From the NCBI GenBank assembly GCA_024743095.1, contig JANSXF010000003.1:47430-111429 (forward strand): DNA of 64,000 nt, read 5' to 3'. Each line of letters opens with the position of its first letter. Within the stretch, counting starts at the first letter, position 1. The stretch is from Flavobacteriaceae bacterium. GTDB lineage: Bacteria; Bacteroidota; Bacteroidia; Flavobacteriales; Flavobacteriaceae. This document shows positions 34,864 through 43,825 of this stretch, one piece after another. The notes under the pieces were generated by a model. It was not told the origin of the DNA. It saw nothing but the letters and a program-made list of their open reading frames with translations, and did not search any database. A program made the position numbers and the translations under genes.

Positions 34864-35460
34864 CTACTTTTCTTTTGGAGGTATCCCTACACCGACAAAC
34901 TCGGCCACCAATTTATGGGCTTCGTCCAGGGCGACAGGTAAATCGTAATTTTTGATGATTTTGTCAAATTGAGGGGCTGTGGCAAGTTCCACGGACGCCT
35001 TTGCAATTCTCATATTGATTTTGTCGTCACTTTCGGTACTCCTCTTTTTAAGCCTGATCTTCAATTCGTCCACGCTGGGCGGTTTCACAAACACGGCCAA
35101 CGTTTTATCGGGAAACTTCTTTTTGATCCGAAGTCCACCGGACACATCAATATCAAAAATCACATTTTTTCCCTCTCCCCAAAGACGCTCTACCTCACTT
35201 TTTAAGGTTCCGTAAAAATTGTCCCGGTACACTTCCTCCCACTCCAAGAAGTCGCCCTCCTTAATATGTCTCTTAAATTGGGAAACGGACATGAAATAGT
35301 AGTTGACACCATTCTTTTCCTTGCCCCTGCGCGGGCGTGAAGTAGCCGAAATGGAAAATGCCAAGTTGAGTTCGGGTTGATCCAACAAATGTTTCACAAT
35401 TGTGGTTTTTCCACTGCCGGATGGTGCAGAGAAAATAATGAGTTTACCGCCTTCCGTCAT
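34864..35460 (-). CDS. gmk: Guanylate kinase
   Basis: This cytoplasmic enzyme phosphorylates GMP to GDP with ATP. The 198-residue protein begins with the P-loop FSAPSGSGKTT (10-20) and has SFSISATSRPRRGKEKNGVNYYF-like sequence (ISATSRPRRGKEKNGVNYYF), the GMP-binding region, and DIDVSGGLRIKKKFP. Its start codon overlaps the stop of yicC by 4 bp, so the genes are translationally coupled. The yicC-gmk pairing is very common in bacteria. Confidence 0.96.
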   Translation of the reverse strand: MTEGGKLIIFSAPSGSGKTTIVKHLLDQPELNLAFSISATSRPRRGKEKNGVNYYFMSVSQFKRHIKEGDFLEWEEVYRDNFYGTLKSEVERLWGEGKNVIFDIDVSGGLRIKKKFPDKTLAVFVKPPSVDELKIRLKKRSTESDDKINMRIAKASVELATAPQFDKIIKNYDLPVALDEAHKLVAEFVGVGIPPKEK

Positions 35461-36314
35461 AACACATTGAGCATTTGTTCCTTGATTTTTTCCAATTCAT
35501 CTTTCATTTGCACTACCAATTGTTGCATGGGCGCATAGTTTGCCTTGGAGCCTATGGTATTGATTTCCCTTCCTATCTCTTGGGAAATGAATCCTAGTTT
35601 TTTTCCATTGGAATCATCGGAGTTTAAGGTCGATTCGAAATATTTTAAGTGGTTGGCCAACCGGACCTTTTCTTCTGTGATGTCGTATTTTTCCAAATAA
35701 TAGATCAGTTCCTGCTCAAACCTATTGGAGTCCAGTTCCACTTTTAAATCGGCAACTGCTTTCTCCAATCGTTCCCGTACAGTTCCAAGTCGCTCAGGAT
35801 CCATGGCGTTCACCTTTTCCAATAAATCGTTCAAGTTGTTGAGCCTGGCTACAAAGTCTTCTTCCAAGACCTTTCCTTCTTCATTCCTAAACCCTACTAT
35901 TTTGGAAAGGGCCTCGTTCATGGCTTCTATTATGGACTTGTACTCTTCCTCATCAATATCGTCCTTATCCGTTTTTAAGGTATCCGGCATACGAAGGGCC
36001 ATCTCCAAGAGTTTAATATCGTCTCCCTTGACGATATTGGCCAATTGATCCATATAATTACGGACCACACCTTGATTGACCTCTGAAGTGGTCTCCTCTC
36101 CGGTTATTTCAACATAAAGATTAAAATCGACCTTTCCCCTTACCAAAGCACCTGCTATCATTTTACGCAGTTCCAGTTCCTTTTCGCGGTAGATTTGCGG
36201 AAGCCGGGCATTGATATCCAAACTCTTGCTATTGAGCGACTTGAGCTCTATAGTGATTTTTTTGGAAGGAAGCTGCACAATGTGCTTCCCGAAGCCTGTC
36301 ATGGATTGAATCAT
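35457..36314 (-). CDS. YicC/YloC-family endoribonuclease
   Basis: This 285-residue YicC-type protein is linked to endoribonuclease activity and stationary-phase RNA control in characterised members. The N-terminus MIQSMTGFGK and ITIELKSLNSKSLDINARLP are diagnostic; the C-terminal DUF1732 part includes KLGFISQEIGREINTIGSKAN. I place the start at ATG 36314 because the family begins at this MIxSMTGFG; an upstream in-frame start would overlap a -7 box (TACCTTTG, minus strand, 36342-36335). It leads the yicC-gmk-nadD operon. Confidence 0.93.
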   Translation of the reverse strand: MIQSMTGFGKHIVQLPSKKITIELKSLNSKSLDINARLPQIYREKELELRKMIAGALVRGKVDFNLYVEITGEETTSEVNQGVVRNYMDQLANIVKGDDIKLLEMALRMPDTLKTDKDDIDEEEYKSIIEAMNEALSKIVGFRNEEGKVLEEDFVARLNNLNDLLEKVNAMDPERLGTVRERLEKAVADLKVELDSNRFEQELIYYLEKYDITEEKVRLANHLKYFESTLNSDDSNGKKLGFISQEIGREINTIGSKANYAPMQQLVVQMKDELEKIKEQMLNVL

Positions 36315-36334
36315 AGACGTATGATAAATTTTGC

Positions 36335-36342
36335 CAAAGGTA
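36335..36342 (-). promoter_or_regulatory. -7 box of the yicC-gmk-nadD operon
   Basis: On the minus strand TACCTTTG matches TAnnTTTG, 20 bp before the ATG at 36314. No clear -33 element is seen. Confidence 0.35.
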
Positions 36343-36398
36343 ACCAAAATAGGTTACTGGCACTTTAAAGATTCCATCTCTTAAAGGGTGAAAGGGAG

Positions 36399-37154
36399 TT
36401 AATCCAACTCCCTTACCCAAATATTTCTATAGCTTACCCTGCTGTTGTCCCCATGGTCTTGAAGTCTAAGGGGCCCCTTTCCGTGTGGTGGGTTTTTGGG
36501 CCAACCAATGTAAGGGGTCGTTCCTTTGATCTCTACATGATCTTGTACCAAAACACCATTATGTATCACCGTTAGGGTTCCAGATTTTACTTTTTGTCCC
36601 TTTTCAAACTCGGGTGCGTGATAGATCATATCGTATGTGTTCCATTCCCCGGTGGGCACAGAGGCCATGGCCAAGGGCGTATGCTGTTTGTAAATGGAGG
36701 CAACTTGCCCATTTACGTAGGTATCGTTATCATTATTGTCCAATACCTGAACCTCGTAGAGTCCGTTGAGAAAGATTCCGCTATTCCCCCTATTCTGACC
36801 ATCTCGCTGTACTTCGGCAGGTGATCTCCATTCAATATGCAACTGAATGCTCCCAAAGTTCTGTTTGCTCAAAATATCACCTGTCCTATCCTTCACGGTC
36901 ATGCTGCCATCCTTGTTCAAAATCCATTTGGCATCGGTACTGTCCACTGCACTGATCCAATTGTCCAACGAAGTGCCATCGAACAGCACAATGGCATCGC
37001 TTGGCGGTGCACCATTCGCACCAGGGGTCACCTTTGGCGGAACAGGTTTGTACAATTCGGTCGCTTCAGGTTTTGTGGGCTCTACTTCCTGGGCATTGAT
37101 AAAGGAACCTGCCAGCATCGCAACTATCCCCAAGGTATATTTCAATCTTTTCAT
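36399..37154 (-). CDS. Secreted DUF1080 (3-keto-disaccharide hydrolase-type) protein
   Basis: This 251-residue exported protein has a signal peptide (MKRLKYTLGIVAMLAGSFINAQ) and one DUF1080 concanavalin-like domain (IVLFDGTSLDNWISAVDS, FGSIQLHIEWRSP, NSGIFLNGLYEVQVLDN, GPLRLQDHGDNSRVSYRNIWVREL). DUF1080 members cleave glycosides whose sugar has first been oxidised to the 3-keto form. It is third in a minus-strand run behind a TIM-barrel isomerase and a second DUF1080 lipoprotein; only 1 bp separates it from the latter. A 9-bp hairpin overlaps the stop codon (36392-36414). Substrate unknown. Confidence 0.88.
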   Translation of the reverse strand: MKRLKYTLGIVAMLAGSFINAQEVEPTKPEATELYKPVPPKVTPGANGAPPSDAIVLFDGTSLDNWISAVDSTDAKWILNKDGSMTVKDRTGDILSKQNFGSIQLHIEWRSPAEVQRDGQNRGNSGIFLNGLYEVQVLDNNDNDTYVNGQVASIYKQHTPLAMASVPTGEWNTYDMIYHAPEFEKGQKVKSGTLTVIHNGVLVQDHVEIKGTTPYIGWPKNPPHGKGPLRLQDHGDNSRVSYRNIWVRELD

Positions 37155-37155
37155 C

Positions 37156-37902
37156 CTATAGTTCTTTAATTCTGATGTTCCTGAAGGCTACCACATTTCC
37201 ATGGTCCTGCAGTCCGATCTTACCTGTTTTAAACGCAGCAAAATCTTCCCAATCCGCAAATTTGGAGTTGGCGATCAATTTATCCCACTGCGGGCCTTCC
37301 AACGGAAATTCAACAATCTTGGTGCCGTTTTGAATCACATGACCCTGGTTGGTCTTATGATTGATCATCAATTCCACAGAATTCCATTCACCTGCCGGCT
37401 TTACCGACTTTTTGGATGGCGGAACAATGTCGTACAAAGATCCTGCCAAACGGTCTTCGCCATTCTTTGCATCAGGATGCCTTTCATCATCCAAAACTTG
37501 GATCTCCGGTCCGGTAACGTAAGGCTGTCCATATTTTTCACCTTCCTTTACTCCCCAAAAGAACCCACTGTTGCCCCCTTCGGCGATCTTCCAATCCATG
37601 GTGAGTACAAAATCGGTAAACTCCTGATCGGTGACCAAGTTGTAGTTCGCGCCTTTTGGGCGTTCTTCTGGCGGATAGAGCACCATGGCCCCGTCTTCGA
37701 GTTTCCAAGGCTCGGTTACCTCACCCCCATTGTACATATGCCAACGATCAAAGCTGGTTCCATCAAAAAGGGTGATCCATTGAGATTCTTTTTCTTCAAC
37801 AACTTCCGTCATTTCTTCTTGAACTTCTTGTTTGTTTTCCTTTGGTTGGTCCTTACAGGCAAATACTGCCGCAAGAGCTATAAACAATACTGGTTTTTTC
37901 AT
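37156..37902 (-). CDS. DUF1080 (3-keto-disaccharide hydrolase-type) lipoprotein
   Basis: This 248-residue lipoprotein has the lipobox AVFAC (Cys16), a Glu/Lys-rich spacer, then a DUF1080 domain (WITLFDGTSFDRWHMYNGGE, FVLTMDWKIAEGGNSGFFWGV, GPEIQVLDDERHPDAKNGEDR, GKIGLQDHGNVVAFRNIRIKEL). It is a divergent paralogue of the next gene on this strand, so the pair may differ in substrate. The start overlaps the preceding isomerase stop by 4 bp. It probably acts at the periplasmic face or the cell surface. Confidence 0.88.
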   Translation of the reverse strand: MKKPVLFIALAAVFACKDQPKENKQEVQEEMTEVVEEKESQWITLFDGTSFDRWHMYNGGEVTEPWKLEDGAMVLYPPEERPKGANYNLVTDQEFTDFVLTMDWKIAEGGNSGFFWGVKEGEKYGQPYVTGPEIQVLDDERHPDAKNGEDRLAGSLYDIVPPSKKSVKPAGEWNSVELMINHKTNQGHVIQNGTKIVEFPLEGPQWDKLIANSKFADWEDFAAFKTGKIGLQDHGNVVAFRNIRIKEL

Positions 37903-38951
37903 AATCCTAATATGTTTTTAAGTTTTTGTTGATCGATATCCGCCCCGGCGAAATCATCAAATGTTTTTGTGGTTGCTTCTATAATGTGGTCCTGAATAAA
38001 TTTGGCTCCTTCTCGAGCTCCTTGTTCAGGGCTCTTAATACAGCATTCCCATTCCATCACGGCCCATACATCGCACCCGTATTGGGTCAGTTTGGAGAAA
38101 ATGGTCTTGAAATCTATTTGTCCATCTCCCAAGGAACGGTACCTGCCCGCTCTATCTCCCCAATCGTTATAACCGCCAAAGGCCCCTTTTTTTCCTGTTG
38201 GGTTAAACTCGGAATCCTTCACGTGGAACGATTTTATAAACTCATGATAGTGGTCGATGTAGGTAATATAATCCAGTTGTTGGAGTACGAAGTGACTGGG
38301 ATCGTACAAAATATTCACTCTTTTATGGTTGCCCGTGGCCTCTAAAAAGCGTTCAAAGGTATCGCCATCATGAAGGTCTTCCCCGGGATGGATCTCATAA
38401 CATACATCCACGCCTTGTTCATCAAAATGGTCAAGGATGGGCTTCCATCTATTGGCCAATTCCTCAAAGCCCATTTCTACCAATCCTGCCGGTCTTTGCG
38501 GCCATGGGTGCGCGGTATGCCAAAGCAGCGACCCTGAAAATGTTGCGTGAACCTGCAGTCCCAATCTTCGGCTTGCCGTAGCGGCTTTTTTAACCGTCTC
38601 AACAGCCCATTTTGTGCGCTCTTTGGGCTTTCCATGCAATGCTTCAGGGGCAAAATTATCGAACATAATGTCATAGGCCGGGTGTACTGCTACCAACTGA
38701 CCTTGTAAATGTGTGGATAGCTCGGTAATCTCCAAACCATAGGAGTTTACTTTTCCCTTGAGCTCATCACAATAATCTTGGCTTTCGGCCGCCTTGTCCA
38801 AATCTATCAGGAAGGATTCCCATGTAGGGATCTGAATACCTTTGTATCCCAGATCTGAGGCCCACTTGCACATACCATCCAAAGTATTGAACGGGGGTTG
38901 GTTGTCAACAAATTGCGCCAGGAATACGGCCGGTCCTTTAATTGTCTTCAT
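37899..38951 (-). CDS. Cytoplasmic TIM-barrel sugar isomerase/epimerase
   Basis: This 350-residue protein of the xylose-isomerase-like TIM-barrel (AP endonuclease 2) superfamily has no signal peptide. Metal-ligand-type segments are visible: YEIHPGEDLHDG, NILYDPSHFVLQQ, KSFHVKDSEF and VMEWECC. It heads the minus-strand DUF1080 operon, overlapping the next gene by 4 bp, and is divergent from a GMC oxidoreductase. In keto-sugar pathways such proteins epimerise, isomerise or eliminate 3-keto sugars. The exact reaction cannot be deduced. Confidence 0.88.
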   Translation of the reverse strand: MKTIKGPAVFLAQFVDNQPPFNTLDGMCKWASDLGYKGIQIPTWESFLIDLDKAAESQDYCDELKGKVNSYGLEITELSTHLQGQLVAVHPAYDIMFDNFAPEALHGKPKERTKWAVETVKKAATASRRLGLQVHATFSGSLLWHTAHPWPQRPAGLVEMGFEELANRWKPILDHFDEQGVDVCYEIHPGEDLHDGDTFERFLEATGNHKRVNILYDPSHFVLQQLDYITYIDHYHEFIKSFHVKDSEFNPTGKKGAFGGYNDWGDRAGRYRSLGDGQIDFKTIFSKLTQYGCDVWAVMEWECCIKSPEQGAREGAKFIQDHIIEATTKTFDDFAGADIDQQKLKNILGL

Positions 38952-38975
38952 TTATTTAAAATTTAAGGAATTAGG

Positions 38976-38998
38976 AAATCCCAAATTAATTGGGATTT
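38976..38998. promoter_or_regulatory. Inverted repeat between the divergent isomerase and GMC genes
   Basis: A perfect 9-bp inverted repeat (AAATCCCAA / TTGGGATTT, spacer ATTAA) lies 24 bp before the isomerase start and 95 bp before the GMC start. Its size and symmetry fit an operator for a dimeric regulator of the sugar locus. No T-tract suggests termination. No regulator gene is nearby. Confidence 0.45.
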
Positions 38999-39052
38999 AT
39001 CTTTTATATTTAAGAAAAAAACTATGCTATTTTTAGGTCCCATGTAGTAAAT

Positions 39053-39069
39053 CATAAATATAGGGATTA
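39053..39069 (+). promoter_or_regulatory. Motif shared with the second GMC gene's upstream region
   Basis: The 17-bp sequence CATAAATATAGGGATTA matches AATAAACATAGGGATTA at 46599-46615 in 15 of 17 positions. Both lie just upstream of the two GMC oxidoreductase genes (24 bp here, 56 bp there). Confidence 0.4.
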
Positions 39070-39093
39070 GCTAACAATTAAAACAACATTAAA

Positions 39094-40797
39094 GTGATTG
39101 AAAACAAAGTTTATGATGCCATTGTTGTAGGAACCGGCATAAGTGGCGGCTGGGCCGCCAAGGAATTATGCGAGAACGGACTCAAGGTATTGGTATTGGA
39201 ACGGGGACCCATGGTAAAGCACATCGAAGATTACAAAACCATGAACGATGATTCTTGGGACTATACTTTTAAAGGAGAGCTTTCCCGTGGGGACAAAGAA
39301 AAATATCATAAACAACTTAGGGTCGGATGGGCACCCAAAGAAGATGTAAAACATTTTTTTGTGAACGATTTGGAACACCCTTACCAAGAGACCAAACGTT
39401 TTGATTGGATCAGGGGCTATCAAGTTGGTGGAAGATCCCTGACCTGGGGAAGACAGAGCTACAGATGGAGCGATATTGATTTTGAAGCAAACAAGAAAGA
39501 AGGCATTGCCGTGGATTGGCCGGTACGCTACAAAGATATAGCCCCATGGTACGATAAGGTTGAATCCTATATCGGTGTCAGTGGCCAGGCCCTTGGGCTT
39601 AAACAGTTGCCCGATGGCGTTTTTCAGCCCCCTATGGAACTCAACTGTGTTGAGAAGGAACTTCAGGAGTCGCTCAGCAAAGAATTTGATGATGGCCGCT
39701 TGCTCACCATTGGGCGTGCCGCCCATATTACCGAAAACACCACTGATTTTAAAGGTCGAGGACCCTGCCAATACCGAAGCCGTTGTTGGAGGGGGTGTCC
39801 CTTCGGGGGTTACTTCAGCAGCAACTCATCCACCTTGCCTGCAGCAGAAAAAACCGGAAACTTGACCTTGAGACCAAATTCCATTGTTCACGAAGTGGTC
39901 TATGATCAAAACCGCAACAGGGCGACCGGCGTCAAAATCATAGATGCTGAAACACAGGAAAAACTGGAGTTCAACAGCAACATAGTTTTCCTATGCGCTT
40001 CCTCAATGGCATCGGTGGGCATTCTGCTACAATCTAAATCCAATAGGTTTCCCAATGGAATGGGGAACCAGCACGACCAGCTGGGAAGGAACATTATGGA
40101 CCACCACTACCAATTGGGGGCATCGGCCAAGGTCGATGGACATTTAGATAAATACTACAAGGGAAGAAGACCCAATGGTTTCTATGTACCCCGATTTGTT
40201 AACCTGGACGAGAAGACCAAGCGTCCCGATTTCCTTCGCGGTTTTGGTTATCAAGGGGGCGCCAACAGGACCAATTGGTCCGAAATGGTAGCTGAAATGG
40301 GATATGGCAAGGCATTAAAGGAATCCATTTTACAACCTGGCGGCTGGGAAATTGGAATGGGCGGTTTTGGGGAAATGTTGCCCTATCATGACAACCGGGT
40401 AACCCTGAGCAAGGACAAAAAGGACAAATGGGGACTGCCCCAGCTGGATTTTGATGTCGAATTCAAGGAGAACGAATATAATATGCGAGAGGCCATAAAG
40501 GTAGAAGGTGCGGCTATGTTGAAAGCGGCCGGCTTTAAGAACATTTCCGTTTTTGACACGGAAACCGGTCCTGGTCTGGGAATTCACGAAATGGGCGGGG
40601 CACGCATGGGCCACGACCCAAAAACCTCAGTACTGAACAAGCACAACCAATTGCATGCAGTGCCCAATGTATATGTTACCGATGGTGCGTTTATGACCTC
40701 TTCGAGTTGCGTAAACCCATCCTTGACCTATATGGCGTTTACGGCAAGGGCCGCCAACCATGCAGCGGAACAATTCAAACAGAATAAATTTGCTTAA
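39094..40797 (+). CDS. GMC-family oxidoreductase (sugar or polyol dehydrogenase)
   Basis: This 567-residue FAD-dependent oxidoreductase starts at GTG. The FAD-binding loop is DAIVVGTGISGGWAAKEL (8-25). The C-terminal catalytic region contains GIHEMGGARMG and SSSCVNPSLTYMAFTARAANHA. A three-cysteine motif C-x5-C-x3-C (Cys225, Cys231, Cys235: CQYRSRCWRGCPFG) resembles the iron-sulfur segment of FAD-glucose dehydrogenase alpha subunits, which suggests electron transfer to a cytochrome rather than O2. No signal peptide is present, so export would need a Tat-borne partner like the subunit-3 protein encoded at 48390. It is divergent from the DUF1080 operon. Confidence 0.9.
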   Translation: MIENKVYDAIVVGTGISGGWAAKELCENGLKVLVLERGPMVKHIEDYKTMNDDSWDYTFKGELSRGDKEKYHKQLRVGWAPKEDVKHFFVNDLEHPYQETKRFDWIRGYQVGGRSLTWGRQSYRWSDIDFEANKKEGIAVDWPVRYKDIAPWYDKVESYIGVSGQALGLKQLPDGVFQPPMELNCVEKELQESLSKEFDDGRLLTIGRAAHITENTTDFKGRGPCQYRSRCWRGCPFGGYFSSNSSTLPAAEKTGNLTLRPNSIVHEVVYDQNRNRATGVKIIDAETQEKLEFNSNIVFLCASSMASVGILLQSKSNRFPNGMGNQHDQLGRNIMDHHYQLGASAKVDGHLDKYYKGRRPNGFYVPRFVNLDEKTKRPDFLRGFGYQGGANRTNWSEMVAEMGYGKALKESILQPGGWEIGMGGFGEMLPYHDNRVTLSKDKKDKWGLPQLDFDVEFKENEYNMREAIKVEGAAMLKAAGFKNISVFDTETGPGLGIHEMGGARMGHDPKTSVLNKHNQLHAVPNVYVTDGAFMTSSSCVNPSLTYMAFTARAANHAAEQFKQNKFA

Positions 40798-40808
40798 AAA
40801 GCCTACTT

Positions 40809-41273
40809 ATGGAAAATGCTTCTGCCCGTAATCTTTGGGGCGATTTTTTGGATGCCCATTTGGAGTTTGCCTCTGAGGACGCACCCAAGGTCATCCACTT
40901 TTGTGATAATGAAAAGGATGCCGACCTGTGTGCGGATTCGATCTGTAAAGAAACCAAAAGGGCCACCACGCATTCCTTAAAAGGAATACAGCTACGAAAT
41001 GAACGTTTACCAAAGATCGGGGACTTTTATGTGGTAACGGATTGGAACGGTACCGCGCAATGTGTCATTAGGACAACGGCCGTAAAGCTCCTCCCTTATT
41101 TCAGCATTCGGGAAGAGCACGCACGTCTAGAGGGCCAAGGCGATAAGAGTCTTGATCATTGGAAAAAAGTCCACTGGGAACATTACAACCGGGAACTATC
41201 CGAACTAGGCGCCAAACCTACCGAAAGCATGATCCTGGTGTTTGAGCAGTTCGAGATGCTGTATAAAAAATAA
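40809..41273 (+). CDS. ASCH-domain protein
   Basis: This 154-residue cytoplasmic protein has the ASCH fold, a PUA-like RNA-binding domain. Visible signatures are KETKRATTHSLKGIQ and KIGDFYVVTDWNGTAQCVIRTTAVKLLPY. Some ASCH proteins hydrolyse N4-acetylcytidine or act on RNA; this one lies nearer the longer YqfB/EVE-like group but cannot be assigned. It follows the GMC gene by 11 bp and may simply be co-transcribed. A palindromic terminator overlaps its stop codon. Confidence 0.85.
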   Translation: MENASARNLWGDFLDAHLEFASEDAPKVIHFCDNEKDADLCADSICKETKRATTHSLKGIQLRNERLPKIGDFYVVTDWNGTAQCVIRTTAVKLLPYFSIREEHARLEGQGDKSLDHWKKVHWEHYNRELSELGAKPTESMILVFEQFEMLYKK

Positions 41274-41295
41274 TGGCTGCCAATTGGCAGCCATT
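41266..41295 (-). terminator. Palindromic terminator shared by ASCH and the Gfo/Idh operon
   Basis: A 24-nt perfect palindrome (AATGGCTGCCAA / TTGGCAGCCATT, 41272-41295) overlaps the ASCH stop. On the minus strand it is followed by ATTTTTTA, so it best terminates the minus-strand operon ending at 41324, and may act on both strands. Confidence 0.7.
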
Positions 41296-41323
41296 CCATG
41301 TACTTTATTGAACAGATAGGGGG

Positions 41324-42460
41324 TTAATCCATATCCACCCAAATGTTCCCCTGTTTGTGGGATGCCACCGTGTTCTCTATAAAATTTAGACCACGTACCC
41401 CATCCATCATCGTTGGGAATTCACCATCGTTATATGCCTCACCACGAATAGCCCTTGCAACACCTAGGTAGATGTTGGCCATAGAGTCAAAAATACCTTC
41501 TGGGTGTCCTGGGGGCAACTTTGTTCCGTCCAAAGACAGTTTGGAATTGTATTGATGTCCCGGTTTGTAGACCTGCAACGGTTCCGGGTCGTTCAACTTG
41601 TAGAGGTAATTGGGGTTTTCCTGTTCCCATTTCAACCCTCCTTTTTGGCCATAAATGGCTATGGTCAAATTGTTTTCCTCTCCCGTGGCCACTTGACTGG
41701 CCCTGATAACCCCTTTTACGTTCTTGTCCATACGGATAAGGGCCGTACCGTCCATATCCATCACGTTGTCATCATAGATGTAGTTGAAATCGCATAGCAA
41801 GGATTGCACTTGCAGGCCAGTGGTATACTCGATCATATTAAAGGCATGCACACCTATATCGCCCATACAGGAACTGATTCCCGCTTTTTTGGGGTCCAAT
41901 CTCCACACGGTTCCCCGTTTTTCCTTATCGTGGATGATGGGATTCATCCAACCTTGATAATACTGTGCATCAACTTTGTGCACTTTCCCAATAACACCGT
42001 CCTTGATCATCTCACGCATTTGACGCACCATCGGATAACCTGTATAGGTATGTGTTACGGCAAATACCCTTTTGACCTCTTTAAGGGTCCCTTGAAGGAT
42101 TTTGGCCTCTTCATATGTGGTGGTCATCGGCTTTTCACAAATGACATGGAATCCATTGTCCAATAACTTTTTTGCCATCGGAAAGTGCAAGAAATTGGGC
42201 GTAAGAATGGAACATACTTCAATACGTTCATCTTCCGGCAGCTTCATCTCTTCCTCTATCAACGTATCAAAATCCTTATAGATACGATTGGTGGGAATAT
42301 CTATTTCCTTGGCAAAGGCTATACTTTCGGCATGGTCCGGATTAAAGACCGCACCTACGATTTCGTAATTATCATTAATGAAGGATGCTACCCTGTGCAG
42401 CACACCAATAAGGGAATCCCCTCCTCCTCCAAGGATTCCAAGTCTAATCTTTTTAGGCAT
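41324..42460 (-). CDS. Gfo/Idh/MocA-family oxidoreductase
   Basis: This 378-residue NAD(P)-dependent sugar or inositol dehydrogenase-type protein has a Rossmann start (KIRLGILGGGGDSLIGVLHR), the family EKP motif (HVICEKPMTTTYEEA), and a C-terminal alpha/beta domain with GDIGVHAFNMIEYTTG. It has no signal peptide, so it is cytoplasmic. It is the last gene of a minus-strand run with two MFS carriers and a TIM-barrel lipoprotein. A role in oxidising or reducing 3-keto sugars, or in inositol catabolism, is plausible. The precise substrate is unknown. Confidence 0.9.
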   Translation of the reverse strand: MPKKIRLGILGGGGDSLIGVLHRVASFINDNYEIVGAVFNPDHAESIAFAKEIDIPTNRIYKDFDTLIEEEMKLPEDERIEVCSILTPNFLHFPMAKKLLDNGFHVICEKPMTTTYEEAKILQGTLKEVKRVFAVTHTYTGYPMVRQMREMIKDGVIGKVHKVDAQYYQGWMNPIIHDKEKRGTVWRLDPKKAGISSCMGDIGVHAFNMIEYTTGLQVQSLLCDFNYIYDDNVMDMDGTALIRMDKNVKGVIRASQVATGEENNLTIAIYGQKGGLKWEQENPNYLYKLNDPEPLQVYKPGHQYNSKLSLDGTKLPPGHPEGIFDSMANIYLGVARAIRGEAYNDGEFPTMMDGVRGLNFIENTVASHKQGNIWVDMD

Positions 42461-42485
42461 TTTCTACTGTTTTATTTTCTTTAAA

Positions 42486-43724
42486 TTATACTACTTCTTC
42501 TGCGGCATGACCTTGTGGTATGCGTTTTTTTTCCAGTTTTTTACGGAACAGGAACAAAATGGAAAACAAGATCAATACTGCCAATGGGAAAAACATCATT
42601 TTCCCCAGGGTTGCCTTTCCTGCCGCCAATTCCGCTACCTCATCGGTCAATCCGGAGGAAACCGCTGTTTGCTTTGCAGTGTCCAACCAACCACCGATCA
42701 CAGGTTGCCATATGGCCGTGGAGAACATTCCTGCGCCTCCTACCAAGGACATTCCCAATGCTCCCGTTTTTGGGAGGTATTCGGAAGTAAACCCTATCAT
42801 GGTAGGCCAAAAATAACAAACTCCCAACGCAAAAAGAACGGCTGCCAAATAAATCATGGAGCCTTCGGCAACACTCATGCTATAAACCGCTGCCGTGGTG
42901 ATCAAGGCAGACATCACCAATACCCCTATGGGGTTAAGCCTGTGTACGATGGGGCCGGCAAAATATCGGCCTATCGCCATAATGCCCGTGACCATGGCCA
43001 GCACCAACATAGGACTTGCCCCTGAATTGCCGAGGATCCTTTCCACCCATTGCTGGGGTCCAAATTCGGAAATGGCGGTGAGGGTCATACAGACCATTAT
43101 AAAAATGAACAATGGATCGGCAAGACCTTTGATGTTCTTGGTGGTATCCGTTTCGATATGTTCGCTCTCGGGAAACTGTTGCTTAAAGAACATATATCCG
43201 TAAATAAGTGTCGGAATGAGCATTATCGCAATCTGCAGCTCCCACCCCATTCCAAAATCCGTCATGAACTTGGAGATAAGGGAGCCTATCACGATACCGC
43301 CCGGGAACCAAACATGGAACCTATTGAGCATGGCCGTACGGTTCTTGGTGAACATATCGGCGATCATAGGGTTACATGCCGCTTCTACCGAACCATTGGC
43401 GAAGCCGATAAAGAATGTTGATATGATCAAGGTCCAAAATCCACCGGCCATAATGGTCATGACCAATCCAATAACATGACATGCGAATGCCGTTACCATG
43501 AGTTTACGCGCCCCAATTTTGTTGTACAACAATCCTCCAAAGATCATTGCGATCGGGAATCCAAAAAAGCCCATACTGTTTATCCAGCCCAATTGTTGAT
43601 TGGACAGCATAAATTCCTCTCCCAACTGGGTAAGTATCCCCGCCCTAATGGCAAAGGTCATGGAGGTAACCACCAGTGATATACAGGCCGCTACAAATAG
43701 CTGATTCTTGTTTACGTTTTTCAT
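42486..43724 (-). CDS. MFS transporter
   Basis: This 412-residue inner-membrane major facilitator has about 12 helices. It starts MKNVNKNQLFVAACISLVV, has the loop 2-3-like GGLLYNKIGARKLM, and includes FANGSVEAACNPMIADMF between TM4 and TM5, which resembles the FucP-like sugar/H+ branch. The C-terminus is basic (RKKLEKKRI). The Gfo/Idh gene follows 25 bp later on the same strand, suggesting uptake of that enzyme's sugar or derivative. Its 5' side holds a 100-bp gap with a hairpin. Confidence 0.88.
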   Translation of the reverse strand: MKNVNKNQLFVAACISLVVTSMTFAIRAGILTQLGEEFMLSNQQLGWINSMGFFGFPIAMIFGGLLYNKIGARKLMVTAFACHVIGLVMTIMAGGFWTLIISTFFIGFANGSVEAACNPMIADMFTKNRTAMLNRFHVWFPGGIVIGSLISKFMTDFGMGWELQIAIMLIPTLIYGYMFFKQQFPESEHIETDTTKNIKGLADPLFIFIMVCMTLTAISEFGPQQWVERILGNSGASPMLVLAMVTGIMAIGRYFAGPIVHRLNPIGVLVMSALITTAAVYSMSVAEGSMIYLAAVLFALGVCYFWPTMIGFTSEYLPKTGALGMSLVGGAGMFSTAIWQPVIGGWLDTAKQTAVSSGLTDEVAELAAGKATLGKMMFFPLAVLILFSILFLFRKKLEKKRIPQGHAAEEVV

Positions 43725-43801
43725 GGTTGTTTCGGTTAATTTTGGTCGTACCTATAATCTTATGTCACTTCTTGTTTTTAAATAATTTCATCAAAGCAAG
43801 G

Positions 43802-43821
43802 CCGAACATGTGCATGTTCGG
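43802..43821 (-). terminator. Hairpin after the nucleoside-type MFS gene
   Basis: A perfect 9-bp stem (CCGAACATG / CATGTTCGG) with a 2-nt centre lies just past the stop of the upstream MFS gene on the minus strand. The following sequence is only weakly T-rich, so it may be a partial terminator, an RNA-stabilising end or an operator for the next gene. Confidence 0.45.
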
Positions 43822-43825
43822 TCTC

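Noticed and set aside
40785..40792. TAAATTTG as a promoter of the ASCH gene
   Set aside because: It lies in the last codons of the GMC gene, no -33 element is present, and the 11-bp gap suggests co-transcription. It is likely a chance match.
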